Below, one piece after another: positions 9,276-18,858 of a DNA stretch of 64,000 nt. How positions within the stretch are numbered: the stretch's first letter is position 1; every line of letters begins with the position of its first letter. The position numbers and the translations under genes are program-made. The DNA comes from an uncultured SAR86 cluster bacterium (GTDB taxonomy: Bacteria > Pseudomonadota > Gammaproteobacteria > Magnimaribacterales > D2472), in assembly GCA_902622845.1 (NCBI GenBank), contig CACNRI010000002.1:124001-188000 (forward strand). Direction: 5' to 3'. The notes beneath the pieces were generated by a model. It ran no database searches. It had not been told where the DNA came from and saw nothing but the letters and a program-made list of their open reading frames with translations.

Positions 9276-11210
9276 ATGGAAATAAATTTACCAGATGGAT
9301 CTTCAAAAAAGTTAGAGCTAGGCTCTAACGGGCTAGATCTTGCAAAATCTATTGGTTCTAGGCTTGCAAAAAGTGCTGTAGCTGTATTAGTGGATGGTGA
9401 ACAGAGAGATTTACTAGATGAGCTTCCTGATAAAGCTTCTGTATCGATTATTACAATTGAATCTGAAGAGGGCCTTCAAATAATGAGACATACCCTCACT
9501 GCACAAGTTCTTGCAAAAGCAGTAAAAAATTTATATGCAGATTCTAAGTTGGCTATTGGACCGACAATTGAAAATGGATTTTACTATGATGTTTCAACTA
9601 AAACACCAATATCTATTGAAGATTTACCTAGAATAGAAAATGAAATGATAAGAATATTGGAAAAGAAATCTAATATTATTAAAACTTTACATTCTGAAAA
9701 AGATGCAAAAAAATTATTTAAAGAAAGGGGTGAAAGCTTCAAAATTGAAATAATTGATGATGCTGATCAAACTGATAACTTTCAAATTTATACAAATAAT
9801 GATGCAGATTTTATTGATTTATGCAGAGGACCACACCTACCAAACCTGTCTTTTGTAGGGGCTTTTAAGCTTACCAAAGTCTCTGGAGCATACTGGAAAG
9901 GTGACTCCTCTAACGAAATGCTTACAAGAATTTACGGAACTGCGTGGAGAAATGAAAAAGAGCTACAAGAACATCTTAAGTCTATTGAGGAAGCAGAAAA
10001 AAGAGATCATAGGAAAATTGGAAAAGATATGGATCTTTTCCATTTTCAAGATGAAGCTCCAGGCATGGTTTTTTGGCATCCAAAAGGCTGGTCTATTTAT
10101 TCAACTCTAAAATCTTATATGTCAGATATGCAAAAGAAAGCTGACTATAAGGAAATTAATACTCCATTAGTGATAGATAGGAAGCTTTGGGAAAAATCGG
10201 GACATTGGGATAAATATAGAGAAAACATGTTTATTACTGAAATCGATGAAGAGCATGCAAATGAGAAAAGAGTAAATGCTTTGAAACCTATGAATTGTCC
10301 CGGACATGTTCAAGTTTATAACCAAGGCGTAAGATCATATAAAGAACTTCCATTTAGATTATGTGAATTTGGTTCATGTCATCGATATGAAGCATCAGGT
10401 ACCATGCATGGTTTAATGAGAGTAAGGGGTTTCACGCAAGATGATGGGCATATTTTCCTTACAGAGGATCAAATCGAGTCGGAAACAGCGATCTTTATTG
10501 ATTTACTATCAAAGGTTTATGCTGACCTTGGATTTAATGAATTTGAAATTAAACTGTCAACACGTCCTGAACAAAGAGTCGGATCTGATGAAATTTGGGA
10601 CAAAGCTGAATTGTCTCTAAAAAATGCAATCGAAAAACTTGGATTGGAATATAGAATTGATGAAGGAGATGGAGCATTTTATGGTCCAAAATTAGATTTT
10701 GTATTAACAGATGCTATTGGAAGAAAGTGGCAATGCGGAACTCTTCAGCTAGATTTCAATCTTGCTGATCGACTAGATGCTCAATATGTTGCAGAGGATG
10801 GAAATAAATATAATCCAGTTATGTTCCATAGAGCAATTCTTGGTTCTTTTGAAAGATTCATAGGTATTTTAATTGAGAACTACAGTGGAAATCTTCCTTT
10901 ATGGCTAGCTCCAACTCAAGTGACTGTTTGTTCAGTTACAGATGAGGCTGATGATTATGTAAAAGAAATATCTGAAATATTAAGAAGTAAAAATATTCGA
11001 TGTAACTCAGATTTAAGAAATGAAAAAATTAGCTATAAAGTTAGAGAGCATAGTGTCTCAAAAGTACCTATAATTATTGCTGTTGGAAAAAAAGAGGTTT
11101 CAGACAGAACTGTTTCAATAAGAAGGCTTGGCAGTGATGAAACATCTATATTATCCCTTGATGATTTTACAACTTCAGTAGTACAAGAATCTCTTGCCCC
11201 AAATAAATAA
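9276..11210 (+). CDS. thrS: threonyl-tRNA synthetase
   Basis: TGS domain N-terminus, MNCPGHVQVY, RVRGFTQDDGHIF, DGAFYGPKLDF motifs. Confidence 0.97.
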   Translation: MEINLPDGSSKKLELGSNGLDLAKSIGSRLAKSAVAVLVDGEQRDLLDELPDKASVSIITIESEEGLQIMRHTLTAQVLAKAVKNLYADSKLAIGPTIENGFYYDVSTKTPISIEDLPRIENEMIRILEKKSNIIKTLHSEKDAKKLFKERGESFKIEIIDDADQTDNFQIYTNNDADFIDLCRGPHLPNLSFVGAFKLTKVSGAYWKGDSSNEMLTRIYGTAWRNEKELQEHLKSIEEAEKRDHRKIGKDMDLFHFQDEAPGMVFWHPKGWSIYSTLKSYMSDMQKKADYKEINTPLVIDRKLWEKSGHWDKYRENMFITEIDEEHANEKRVNALKPMNCPGHVQVYNQGVRSYKELPFRLCEFGSCHRYEASGTMHGLMRVRGFTQDDGHIFLTEDQIESETAIFIDLLSKVYADLGFNEFEIKLSTRPEQRVGSDEIWDKAELSLKNAIEKLGLEYRIDEGDGAFYGPKLDFVLTDAIGRKWQCGTLQLDFNLADRLDAQYVAEDGNKYNPVMFHRAILGSFERFIGILIENYSGNLPLWLAPTQVTVCSVTDEADDYVKEISEILRSKNIRCNSDLRNEKISYKVREHSVSKVPIIIAVGKKEVSDRTVSIRRLGSDETSILSLDDFTTSVVQESLAPNK

Positions 11211-11211
11211 A

Positions 11212-11433
11212 ATGATCGGCAAATTTTTTATTGCAGTAATCAAAATTTATCAAAAGTTTTTTTCGCCATTGCTTGGAAGTAATTGTAGGTTCCAGCCAAC
11301 ATGCTCCACATATACTATTGAGGCTATTAAGAAATTTGGTGCTCTCTCGGGAATCATTTTAGGATTTAGAAGAATCCTTAAGTGCAGACCTGGTGGAGAG
11401 TGTGGGTATGACCCGGTACCAGAGGAGTTGTAA
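11212..11433 (+). CDS. yidD: membrane protein insertion efficiency factor YidD
   Basis: IKIYQKFFSPLLGSNCRFQPTCSTYTIEAIKKFG, RILKCRPGGECGYDPVP; start reassigned to MIGKFF after the thrS stop. Confidence 0.95.
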   Translation: MIGKFFIAVIKIYQKFFSPLLGSNCRFQPTCSTYTIEAIKKFGALSGIILGFRRILKCRPGGECGYDPVPEEL

Positions 11434-12200
11434 TGATTTTTGATATATTTACTAGTAACTTCTATCTACTTTTAAGCCTTTGGATTGGTGTTGCATTCAT
11501 TACTTTCTTCTATCTTTTCTTCGTTACTGCACCGTATGGCCGCCATGCTAATACTAATTGGGGGCCTTCAATGGATGCTAGATGGGGTTGGATAGTTATG
11601 GAATCTCCATCTGTATTCTTAATAGGGGGTCTATGTATATTTTTTAGGGAAAATCTAAGCCTAGTATCATCAATTTTTGTACTAATTTATATTTTTCATT
11701 ATTTCCATAGGACCTTAATTTGGCCTTTTATTGCTGAAATGGATGGTAAAAAGATGCCTATTTTTGTGGCTTTTCTAGCATTTGTTTTTAACATTTTTAA
11801 TGTCCTTTTTCAGTGTACATGGATTCTTTTTATTGCAAATTATGAGAAAAGCTGGCTTACAAGTTTTCCATTTATTTTAGGAATATTAATCTTTGTAGCT
11901 GGATTCTATATAAATGTTAGATCTGACTATATGCTTATTAATTTGAGAAAAGATAAAGGACCTGGATATCATATTCCAGGGGGATTTCTGTATGAAAAAA
12001 TATCTGCTCCAAACTACTTTGGAGAGATGTTAGAGTGGCTTGGGTGGACAATAGCTAGTTTAAGCCCTTCCGGATTAGCTTTCTTTATTTGGACATCTGC
12101 AAATCTCATACCAAGAGGAATTTCCAATCATAAGTGGTGTAATGAAAATATAGAGAACTATCCTCAAGGCAGAAAAGCAGTCATTCCAGGCATTATTTAA
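11433..12200 (+). CDS. 3-oxo-5-alpha-steroid 4-dehydrogenase (steroid 5-alpha-reductase) family membrane protein
   Basis: PYGRH...RWGWIVMESPS, NLRKDKGPGYHIPGGFLYEKISAPNYFGEMLEWLGWTIAS, KWCNENIENYPQGRKAVIP. Confidence 0.85.
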   Translation: MIFDIFTSNFYLLLSLWIGVAFITFFYLFFVTAPYGRHANTNWGPSMDARWGWIVMESPSVFLIGGLCIFFRENLSLVSSIFVLIYIFHYFHRTLIWPFIAEMDGKKMPIFVAFLAFVFNIFNVLFQCTWILFIANYEKSWLTSFPFILGILIFVAGFYINVRSDYMLINLRKDKGPGYHIPGGFLYEKISAPNYFGEMLEWLGWTIASLSPSGLAFFIWTSANLIPRGISNHKWCNENIENYPQGRKAVIPGII

Positions 12201-12201
12201 A

Positions 12202-13191
12202 ATGATTTTTAGGTTTTTTTTATTACTAGCTTTATCTTTTTCATATTTTATTTCAGCTGAGCAGATTTCCATTATGTCCTACAATCTAAATAATTTATTT
12301 GATGCTCAGGATGATGTTGGAAAAGATGATAAAGCTTATTTACCTATTGAGCTCAAAAACAATGATGATCATATTATGGGATGCTTACAAGTTAAGAATT
12401 CTAAGTGGAGAAATGAATGCTTATTCCTCGATTGGGATGATGAGGTAGTTCAAAAAAAGATTTCAAATATTTCAGATCTTTTGATCTCAATGGGAGAATC
12501 TCAACCAGATATCATCGCAATACAAGAAATTGAAAATTTAAATGTTCTTCGAATGCTCTTTAGAAAAATAGAAGGCTTTGGATATACAGATTTTGCTCTT
12601 ATTGAAGGCGAAGATTATAGAGGAATTGATAATGCCATTATTTCAAAGTACCCAATCTATGGTGCAAGAAATTTTAAGATAAGGTTCTCAGATTCTGTCG
12701 AGGTGACAAGTTCGAGACCAATTTTTGAGGTGAAACTTGGTCTTAATAAAGAAATCATAAGAGTTTATGTTGTCCATTTTCCTGCTCCATATAACAGCGC
12801 TAATTCAAGAATTGACGCATTAAATAACCTTTATGCGATTGTGAACTCTCATGATGATAAGTGGATTGCTTTAGGAGATTTCAATATCACTTCTCAAGAG
12901 GAGAAAGAACTAGGTATATATTCTCAACTTAATAGTGATTGGTACGTCTCTCATCTTGACGGATGTACAAAATGTAAGGGTACTTTCTTTTATAGTCAGG
13001 ATGGAACCTGGAGTTTTTTAGATGCAATTGTTTTTCCAAAAAATAAAAAGATGAGTTTAGATACCGCATACATCTTCAAAAATGAAATAAATGTTGATAC
13101 CAAAGATGGTAAACCAAGGAATTTTGGAATCTTAACAGGTAAGGGTATTTCAGATCATCTGCCTGTCGTAGCAGAAATAAATATCAATTAA
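12202..13191 (+). CDS. endonuclease/exonuclease/phosphatase family protein, secreted
   Basis: SYNLNNLFD, IAIQEIENL, ALGDFN, ISDHLPVVAEI motifs. Confidence 0.85.
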   Translation: MIFRFFLLLALSFSYFISAEQISIMSYNLNNLFDAQDDVGKDDKAYLPIELKNNDDHIMGCLQVKNSKWRNECLFLDWDDEVVQKKISNISDLLISMGESQPDIIAIQEIENLNVLRMLFRKIEGFGYTDFALIEGEDYRGIDNAIISKYPIYGARNFKIRFSDSVEVTSSRPIFEVKLGLNKEIIRVYVVHFPAPYNSANSRIDALNNLYAIVNSHDDKWIALGDFNITSQEEKELGIYSQLNSDWYVSHLDGCTKCKGTFFYSQDGTWSFLDAIVFPKNKKMSLDTAYIFKNEINVDTKDGKPRNFGILTGKGISDHLPVVAEININ

Positions 13192-14011
13192 CTCTAATAT
13201 TTTCTAATTTTGCTTTTGTTTTTGACTTCTCATCAAGAAGTTCAAATCCATATATAGATTGTTCCCAATGGCCGTAAACAGGGTTGGCTAGCATAAACCA
13301 CTTATTACCCCACATATTCTCATGTTTAACAACAGAGTCTTTTCTAGTGACATAATCAGCTTTATCTGGAAGATCAAAGAAATCATTAAGATTATCTCCA
13401 AACATCATTATCACTCTATGATCTTTAGAAACATGTGACCTTCTTGAAGCTTTACTAGAACCCCAACCGTTTTCACCTCGTGTTAGGAGTACATCAATAT
13501 CATCATCAAATGGTAGCCCAAGTTTTTTAATATTATTTTTTGTAGCCTCCTCATAAACAGTTCTTCGATTAGTAACGTAAAAGATTTTTACCCCTTTTTC
13601 TTGAGCACTCAGAAGGAAATCCTTAACCCCGGGAATCAAAGTTGCTTTTTCTTCATATATCCATATATCCCAACCCTCAGGATAGTTAGTTTGATTCATG
13701 ATAGATCTTGCATTGAAGGGCGTATTGTCTAATACAGTCTCATCAACATCTAAGATTATTGCGGGAGTTCTTTCTGTCTTTCCCTTGGATTCAAGAACTG
13801 CATCCCAATTTTCATCATTTATAGCTCTATCTAGAAGATCAGTTGCAGTGTTATAGGTCTGAACAAAGGTAGCCTTTATCTCACCAGATGTTTGTGAATA
13901 AAGAACTGACATAAGTGATTCAAGGTTTTTATCAGCACCTGAACTAACACTAAAGAGAAAAATAACGCTTGAAAAGAAAAGGTTTCTTTTATTTATCACG
14001 CCAACCTTCAC
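13184..14011 (-). CDS. secreted HAD-superfamily acid phosphatase (class IIIB / 5'-nucleotidase lipoprotein e(P4)-like)
   Basis: AIILDVDETVLDNTPF, FYVTNRR, MMFGDNLNDFFD. Confidence 0.85.
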   Translation of the reverse strand: MKVGVINKRNLFFSSVIFLFSVSSGADKNLESLMSVLYSQTSGEIKATFVQTYNTATDLLDRAINDENWDAVLESKGKTERTPAIILDVDETVLDNTPFNARSIMNQTNYPEGWDIWIYEEKATLIPGVKDFLLSAQEKGVKIFYVTNRRTVYEEATKNNIKKLGLPFDDDIDVLLTRGENGWGSSKASRRSHVSKDHRVIMMFGDNLNDFFDLPDKADYVTRKDSVVKHENMWGNKWFMLANPVYGHWEQSIYGFELLDEKSKTKAKLENIRVN

Positions 14012-14390
14012 GATCGAAAATTCTTAAGTAAGCTAGCTGATCGTGCTCTGATTTATTTGATACTTTTACGTAGTCTCCTGATTGAACAAGAATGACATCA
14101 CCAGTAACTAAATCATATGAGTCTTGATGTTCAACACCATAGGATGGGTCACCACCATGTCCTTCCTCAGAATTCATGTATTCTACAACCTCCATTCTTC
14201 CGCGACCATTCACAACTACGTAGACTACATCTGAATCTATAAGCTTGTGACCCTCAGTCGACTGACCTGGCTGAATAATAGTTTTACTTGCTATCACCTT
14301 ACCAAGGAGATCATTTGTCCAAACAGTATAAGCATCTGTTTCTTTGTATGGGGAACCCCCAACTCTAAAATTAACGTATTTTCTTGCCAT
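13989..14390 (-). CDS. cupin-fold protein
   Basis: QPGQSTEGHKLIDSDVVYVVVNGRGRMEV, LVTGDVILVQSGDYVKVSN pattern. Confidence 0.65.
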   Translation of the reverse strand: MARKYVNFRVGGSPYKETDAYTVWTNDLLGKVIASKTIIQPGQSTEGHKLIDSDVVYVVVNGRGRMEVVEYMNSEEGHGGDPSYGVEHQDSYDLVTGDVILVQSGDYVKVSNKSEHDQLAYLRIFDREGWRDK

Positions 14391-14520
14391 AATAATTCTC
14401 TAAAACATAATGATACTTGATCAAAAAAAAATATCATTGATTTTTTTGGATTTTTTTCTTTTTAATTCATCAAAATAAAGCTTTATAATATCGTTCATCA
14501 AATTTTAAAAAATAATTCAT

Positions 14521-15813
14521 ATGAGCAAAATCTACAAAAACCCAGAAACCATAGGACTTCATGCAGGCTGGCGTAAAGATGAGAATACTAATTCAGTAGC
14601 AGTGCCGATTCATCAGACTACAAGCTATCAGTTTGATGATTGTGATCATGCTGCTAATTTATTTGCACTATCTGAACTTGGAAACATTTATACAAGGATA
14701 ATGAATCCTACAGTTGCAGTTCTTGAGGATAGAATATCAGCTATTGAAGGAGGAGTTGGTGCCTTGGGTGTTGCTTCAGGCTTAGCGGCATCTGCTTATG
14801 CTATTCAAAATCTATGCAAAAGTGGAGATAATTTTATCTCATCGACACACCTCTATGGAGGAACCTATAATCAGTTTAAAAATACTTTTGCTAGCATGGG
14901 TATTGAAGTAAGATTTGTTGATCCAAGTGATCCTCAAAACTTTTTAGATGCTGTAGATGAGAAAACAAGAGCCTTTTATGGTGAAACTTTACCAAATCCA
15001 AGTTTTGAAGTTTTTCCAATTGGTGAAGTTGCAGCTTTAGGAAAACCTTTAGGTATTCCATTAATTATTGACAATACAGCAGGTCCAGTTATTTGTAGAC
15101 CTTTTGATCACGGTGCTGCAGTAATAGTCCACTCAACAACAAAATACATTGGTGGTCATGGAACATCAATTGGAGGAATAATTGTAGATAGTGGAAATTT
15201 TGATTGGGAAGCTGTTCCAGAGAGACAGCCATCTCTAAATACTCCTGATCCCTCTTATTCCGATGCTATTTGGACTGAAGCAGTTAAACCGCTCGGACCT
15301 ATTGCATATATTTTGAAAGCGAGAACCACTCTTTTAAGAGATCTTGGAGCAGCAATGAGTCCTTTTAATGCATTTATGTTTATTCAAGGACTTGAAACGC
15401 TAGCATTAAGGATGAAAGAGCACTCAAAGAATGGAGCTAGAGTTGCAGAATTTTTACAAAATCATCCAAAAGTTGAAAGGGTCAGCTATCCTTCAGTAGC
15501 AGACGGCTTTAAAAAAGAAAGAGCTGATAATTATCTTAATGGAGGCTGTGGAGGCTTAATGGGTTTTGAAATCAAAGGCGGACTGGAATCTGGTAAGAAA
15601 TTTATTGAGTCGCTAGAAATGTTTTACCATGTTGCCAATATTGGAGATTCAAAAAGTCTTGCAATACATCCTGCAAGTACAACACATAGCCAACTTAATG
15701 AGGAAGAGCTTTTGAGTGGGGGCGTTAGTCCCGGCTATATAAGACTCTCTATTGGGATAGAGCATATAGATGATATTCTTGAGGATCTTGGCAATGCGCT
15801 CGATAATAGCTAA
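14521..15813 (+). CDS. metY: O-acetylhomoserine aminocarboxypropyltransferase/cysteine synthase (PLP Cys/Met metabolism family)
   Basis: ETIGLHAGW, PIHQTTSYQF, YTRIMNPTVAVLE, HSTTKYIGGHGTSIGG. Confidence 0.9.
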   Translation: MSKIYKNPETIGLHAGWRKDENTNSVAVPIHQTTSYQFDDCDHAANLFALSELGNIYTRIMNPTVAVLEDRISAIEGGVGALGVASGLAASAYAIQNLCKSGDNFISSTHLYGGTYNQFKNTFASMGIEVRFVDPSDPQNFLDAVDEKTRAFYGETLPNPSFEVFPIGEVAALGKPLGIPLIIDNTAGPVICRPFDHGAAVIVHSTTKYIGGHGTSIGGIIVDSGNFDWEAVPERQPSLNTPDPSYSDAIWTEAVKPLGPIAYILKARTTLLRDLGAAMSPFNAFMFIQGLETLALRMKEHSKNGARVAEFLQNHPKVERVSYPSVADGFKKERADNYLNGGCGGLMGFEIKGGLESGKKFIESLEMFYHVANIGDSKSLAIHPASTTHSQLNEEELLSGGVSPGYIRLSIGIEHIDDILEDLGNALDNS

Positions 15814-15816
15814 AGC

Positions 15817-16326
15817 TTGAATAAGTTAATAAACTATATATATATCGGTTCAGAAAAAAGGTTAGGCCAACTCAAGCTATTCAAAGAAGAAAATTTTGAA
15901 AAAGTTACAAAATTGAATTTCTCTAATGAAAGAGATATAGGAGATTTGTTGGACACTGAGGTAGCAGATTTCGAAGGAAATATTATTGTTATTCTCCTTC
16001 CAGGCTGTGTTCCAAGCAAAGATGCAAGAGCTACATTAAAAAAGATTGCATTGATAAATCAGCTTTCATGGGGCTGGTTTGAAGGAAATAAGAAATTTAC
16101 AGATATGATTTCGCAAATTAAGAAAATTAGTACCATAGTCACTAAAACGCCAAACACCGATCAAGGTATATATTTGTCGAGAGAACTTTATTTTTCACTA
16201 GGAGGTTTTGGAGAGCTTAATAAATTCTCATTTAAAGAAATCTCAAAAAGACTTTATTCGAGACTCGACCCCCAAAAACCATTGCCACCACTTATAATTA
16301 AATCAAAGAAGGTCCAAGTCTCATAA
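15817..16326 (+). CDS. hypothetical protein, possibly glycosyltransferase-like (TTG start)
   Basis: ORF intact; TPNTDQGIYLSRELYFSLGGF resembles the DQGI..R...F..LGGF region of GT-A type transferases; weak. Confidence 0.45.
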   Translation: MNKLINYIYIGSEKRLGQLKLFKEENFEKVTKLNFSNERDIGDLLDTEVADFEGNIIVILLPGCVPSKDARATLKKIALINQLSWGWFEGNKKFTDMISQIKKISTIVTKTPNTDQGIYLSRELYFSLGGFGELNKFSFKEISKRLYSRLDPQKPLPPLIIKSKKVQVS

Positions 16327-16328
16327 CT

Positions 16329-16898
16329 ATGCATTTTTTAGAAGCTAAAAACATTTCATATAAGATTAATGATAGAAATATACTAAGTAGCATAACTTTC
16401 GATATAGGCTTTGGCGAGTTAGTAAAAATCTCAGGAAGAAATGGATCAGGAAAAACTACACTTTTAAAAATAATTATTGGATTAACAAAACAGACAAAGG
16501 GATCCTTAACAAGGAAGAGTGAAGAAAAGATCTGTTTTCTTGGACACAAAAGTGGGTTAAAAAACTATTTAACTGTCAGAGAAAACCTCCTTATACAAGA
16601 TTTAAAAATAGATTCATTAAACCTTGACCTCCTTGAAAAATTTAATCTAAAGAGACATATCGACAATTCTGTTGGAACTCTATCTTTTGGACAACAAAAA
16701 AAATTATCTTTAATAAGGATTTTAAATGCAAAGGAGAGAATTATAATTCTAGATGAGCCTTTTGTGGGATTGGATGAAGAAAGTAAAAATATCCTAAGAG
16801 AGTTTATGGATTCCGTAAAAAAAGATAACAGAACTCTCATATTCACATCTCATATTGATCTTGAAGATAACTATAGGGAAATCAAGATAGATGACTAG
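16329..16898 (+). CDS. ccmA: heme exporter ATP-binding protein CcmA
   Basis: Walker A GRNGSGKTTLL, LSFGQQKKLSL, position in ccm operon. Confidence 0.93.
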   Translation: MHFLEAKNISYKINDRNILSSITFDIGFGELVKISGRNGSGKTTLLKIIIGLTKQTKGSLTRKSEEKICFLGHKSGLKNYLTVRENLLIQDLKIDSLNLDLLEKFNLKRHIDNSVGTLSFGQQKKLSLIRILNAKERIIILDEPFVGLDEESKNILREFMDSVKKDNRTLIFTSHIDLEDNYREIKIDD

Positions 16899-17541
16899 AA
16901 ATTTACTATTTATTGAGGGCTTTAAACTATTTAAAAGGAGTAGGGCTTGGGTTGGACCTGTATTAGTTTTCCTTTTAATAATAATTTCTTTTCCTTTAAC
17001 GCTGGATATAAATAGCGATAATCCGCCTCAAATTTATCTATCTTTTATTTGGATTTCTACACTTTTGGTTACTATGCTAGGAACTGAATTGATTTTCTCT
17101 GAAGATTTTGAGGATGGTACTCTCGAGCAATATGCAGTAAATAACAAGCTTTTTGAAATTGTTTTTTACAAAATCCTTGTTCATTGGGTATTGATTGGCA
17201 TTCCTCTGGCTTTTGTCGCTTTTCTATTTATCTTATCTTTGAACATATCAATCTATATAAGTTCAATTGCTTTGCTATGTTTAGTAATCTCAAATCTAAT
17301 TTTTATTAATTTCTTTTCTCTAGGAAATGCCCTTAGCCTTAAAAAAGGATCTATTCTAGGTCTTTTAATAACGATTCCATTTTTAATTCCTGTATTGATT
17401 GTTCTTGGCAAAATCACAACGTCAACCCTGCTGGGGTTAAGTTTGGTGGGTCATTTGAGCCTTTTAGTAGGAGTAATGATTCTGGTAGCAAGTTTTATAC
17501 CATTTATTATTTCATTTATACTGAGAACGCATTTGGAATAG
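16891..17541 (+). CDS. ccmB: heme exporter protein CcmB
   Basis: Polytopic membrane protein, FEDGTLEQYAV, operon position. Confidence 0.9.
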   Translation: MTRNLLFIEGFKLFKRSRAWVGPVLVFLLIIISFPLTLDINSDNPPQIYLSFIWISTLLVTMLGTELIFSEDFEDGTLEQYAVNNKLFEIVFYKILVHWVLIGIPLAFVAFLFILSLNISIYISSIALLCLVISNLIFINFFSLGNALSLKKGSILGLLITIPFLIPVLIVLGKITTSTLLGLSLVGHLSLLVGVMILVASFIPFIISFILRTHLE

Positions 17542-17566
17542 CAAAAAAAACCCATATATTATTTTT

Positions 17567-18295
17567 GTGATTAAAAAATTTTTTCATCAATTTGCCTCTC
17601 CTAAGAGTTACTTTGCTATTGCTAATAAGTTTGGTAAGCCTTTTTTGACATTCTTTTTTTTACTTTATATTAGCGCTTTAGTATGGGGGCTTTTTTTTAC
17701 GCCTCCTGATTTAGTCCAAGGAAATTCTTACAGAATAATTTATATGCATGTTCCAGCATCATTTATGGCTCAAATTCTTTTTGTTGTAATGGCAATTACC
17801 TCAGCTGTCTTTCTTATTTGGAGGCTCAAATTAGCTGCTTATGTTTCAAAATCAATCGCCCCAATTGGAGCAATTGTGACTTTCTTCGCGCTATTTTCTG
17901 GCTCTATATGGGGAATACCAACTTGGGGTACCTGGTGGCAGTGGGATGCCAGAATTACCTCTACATTAATTTTATTCATAATGTATCTTGGTTTGATTTC
18001 TTTGCACGCATCTTTTGAAAATAAAGATAAGGCTGACAAGTTTTTCTCAGTGCTGGTTTTAATAGGATTAGTGAATATACCAATAATTAAGAAATCAGTA
18101 GATTGGTGGTCAACACTTCATCAGTCTGCATCCATAACATTGACGAGCAAGCCCGCAATTGATCCAGTGATGTTGTATCCCTTAATGTTTTCTATAGTCA
18201 GTTTTATAGGCCTAATTTTTGGGTTAATTATTCTTTCTTCACAGAATGAAATCTTAAAAAGGGAAAAATATAAAAGCTGGGTAAAAAATATTTGA
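17567..18295 (+). CDS. ccmC: heme exporter protein CcmC (GTG start)
   Basis: RIIYMHVPASFMA, WGTWWQWDARITSTLILF, WWSTLHQ tryptophan-rich motifs. Confidence 0.95.
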   Translation: MIKKFFHQFASPKSYFAIANKFGKPFLTFFFLLYISALVWGLFFTPPDLVQGNSYRIIYMHVPASFMAQILFVVMAITSAVFLIWRLKLAAYVSKSIAPIGAIVTFFALFSGSIWGIPTWGTWWQWDARITSTLILFIMYLGLISLHASFENKDKADKFFSVLVLIGLVNIPIIKKSVDWWSTLHQSASITLTSKPAIDPVMLYPLMFSIVSFIGLIFGLIILSSQNEILKREKYKSWVKNI

Positions 18296-18297
18296 AA

Positions 18298-18456
18298 ATG
18301 AATCGAGATGGCTTAATAAATATTCTAAGCTTGGGAGATCATGGAGTGTATGTATGGATTGTTATAGTTGTTCTTTTTGTAATCCTGGGATCTACGATCA
18401 TTCTCCTGAATAGAAAAATACGACAAGCCAAGAAAGAAATAAATGAAGAAGCATAG
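18298..18456 (+). CDS. ccmD: heme exporter protein CcmD (52 aa, not in supplied ORF track)
   Basis: ATG at 18298, TAG at 18454-18456: MNRDGLINILSLGDHGVYVWIVIVVLFVILGSTIILLNRKIRQAKKEINEEA; HGVYVW then one TM helix; lies between ccmC and ccmE. Confidence 0.85.
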   Translation: MNRDGLINILSLGDHGVYVWIVIVVLFVILGSTIILLNRKIRQAKKEINEEA

Positions 18457-18856
18457 AAAAAAAAGACTTTTTGGAGTTCTTCTAATTATAGGCAGCTCTT
18501 GTTTAGGTATTGGTTTAATTTTGTATGCGCTCAATTCAAACCTTGATTATTTTTTAACACCTAGCGAACTAAAAAAAAGTAATGAAAATGTTGTTTTATC
18601 ATCAAATACAAGAGTTAAGCTTGGTGGTATGGTAAAAAAAGATAGCTTTTTCATAAATGAAAACAAAGTAAACTTCGAGGTTACTGATTTTGAAGACTCT
18701 ATTAAAGTTATTTATGAAGGCTTATTACCAGATTTATTTAAAGAGGGAAAAGGTATTGTTGTCCTTGGCAAATACAATGATGGAATTTTTTATGCAGATG
18801 AAGTTTTTGCCAAGCATGATGAGAACTATATGCCACCAAACCTAGAATTGGACTAA
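18443..18856 (+). CDS. ccmE: cytochrome c maturation heme chaperone CcmE
   Basis: KKRLFGVLLIIGSSCLGIGLILYAL, RVKLGGMVKKDSF, VLGKY, FYADEVFAKHDENYMP. Confidence 0.95.
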   Translation: MKKHRKKRLFGVLLIIGSSCLGIGLILYALNSNLDYFLTPSELKKSNENVVLSSNTRVKLGGMVKKDSFFINENKVNFEVTDFEDSIKVIYEGLLPDLFKEGKGIVVLGKYNDGIFYADEVFAKHDENYMPPNLELD

Positions 18857-18858
18857 TT

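Noticed and set aside
14401-14520. Possible SAM-type riboswitch upstream of the metY-like gene
   Set aside because: No recognisable SAM riboswitch core; the region is mainly A/T homopolymer runs.
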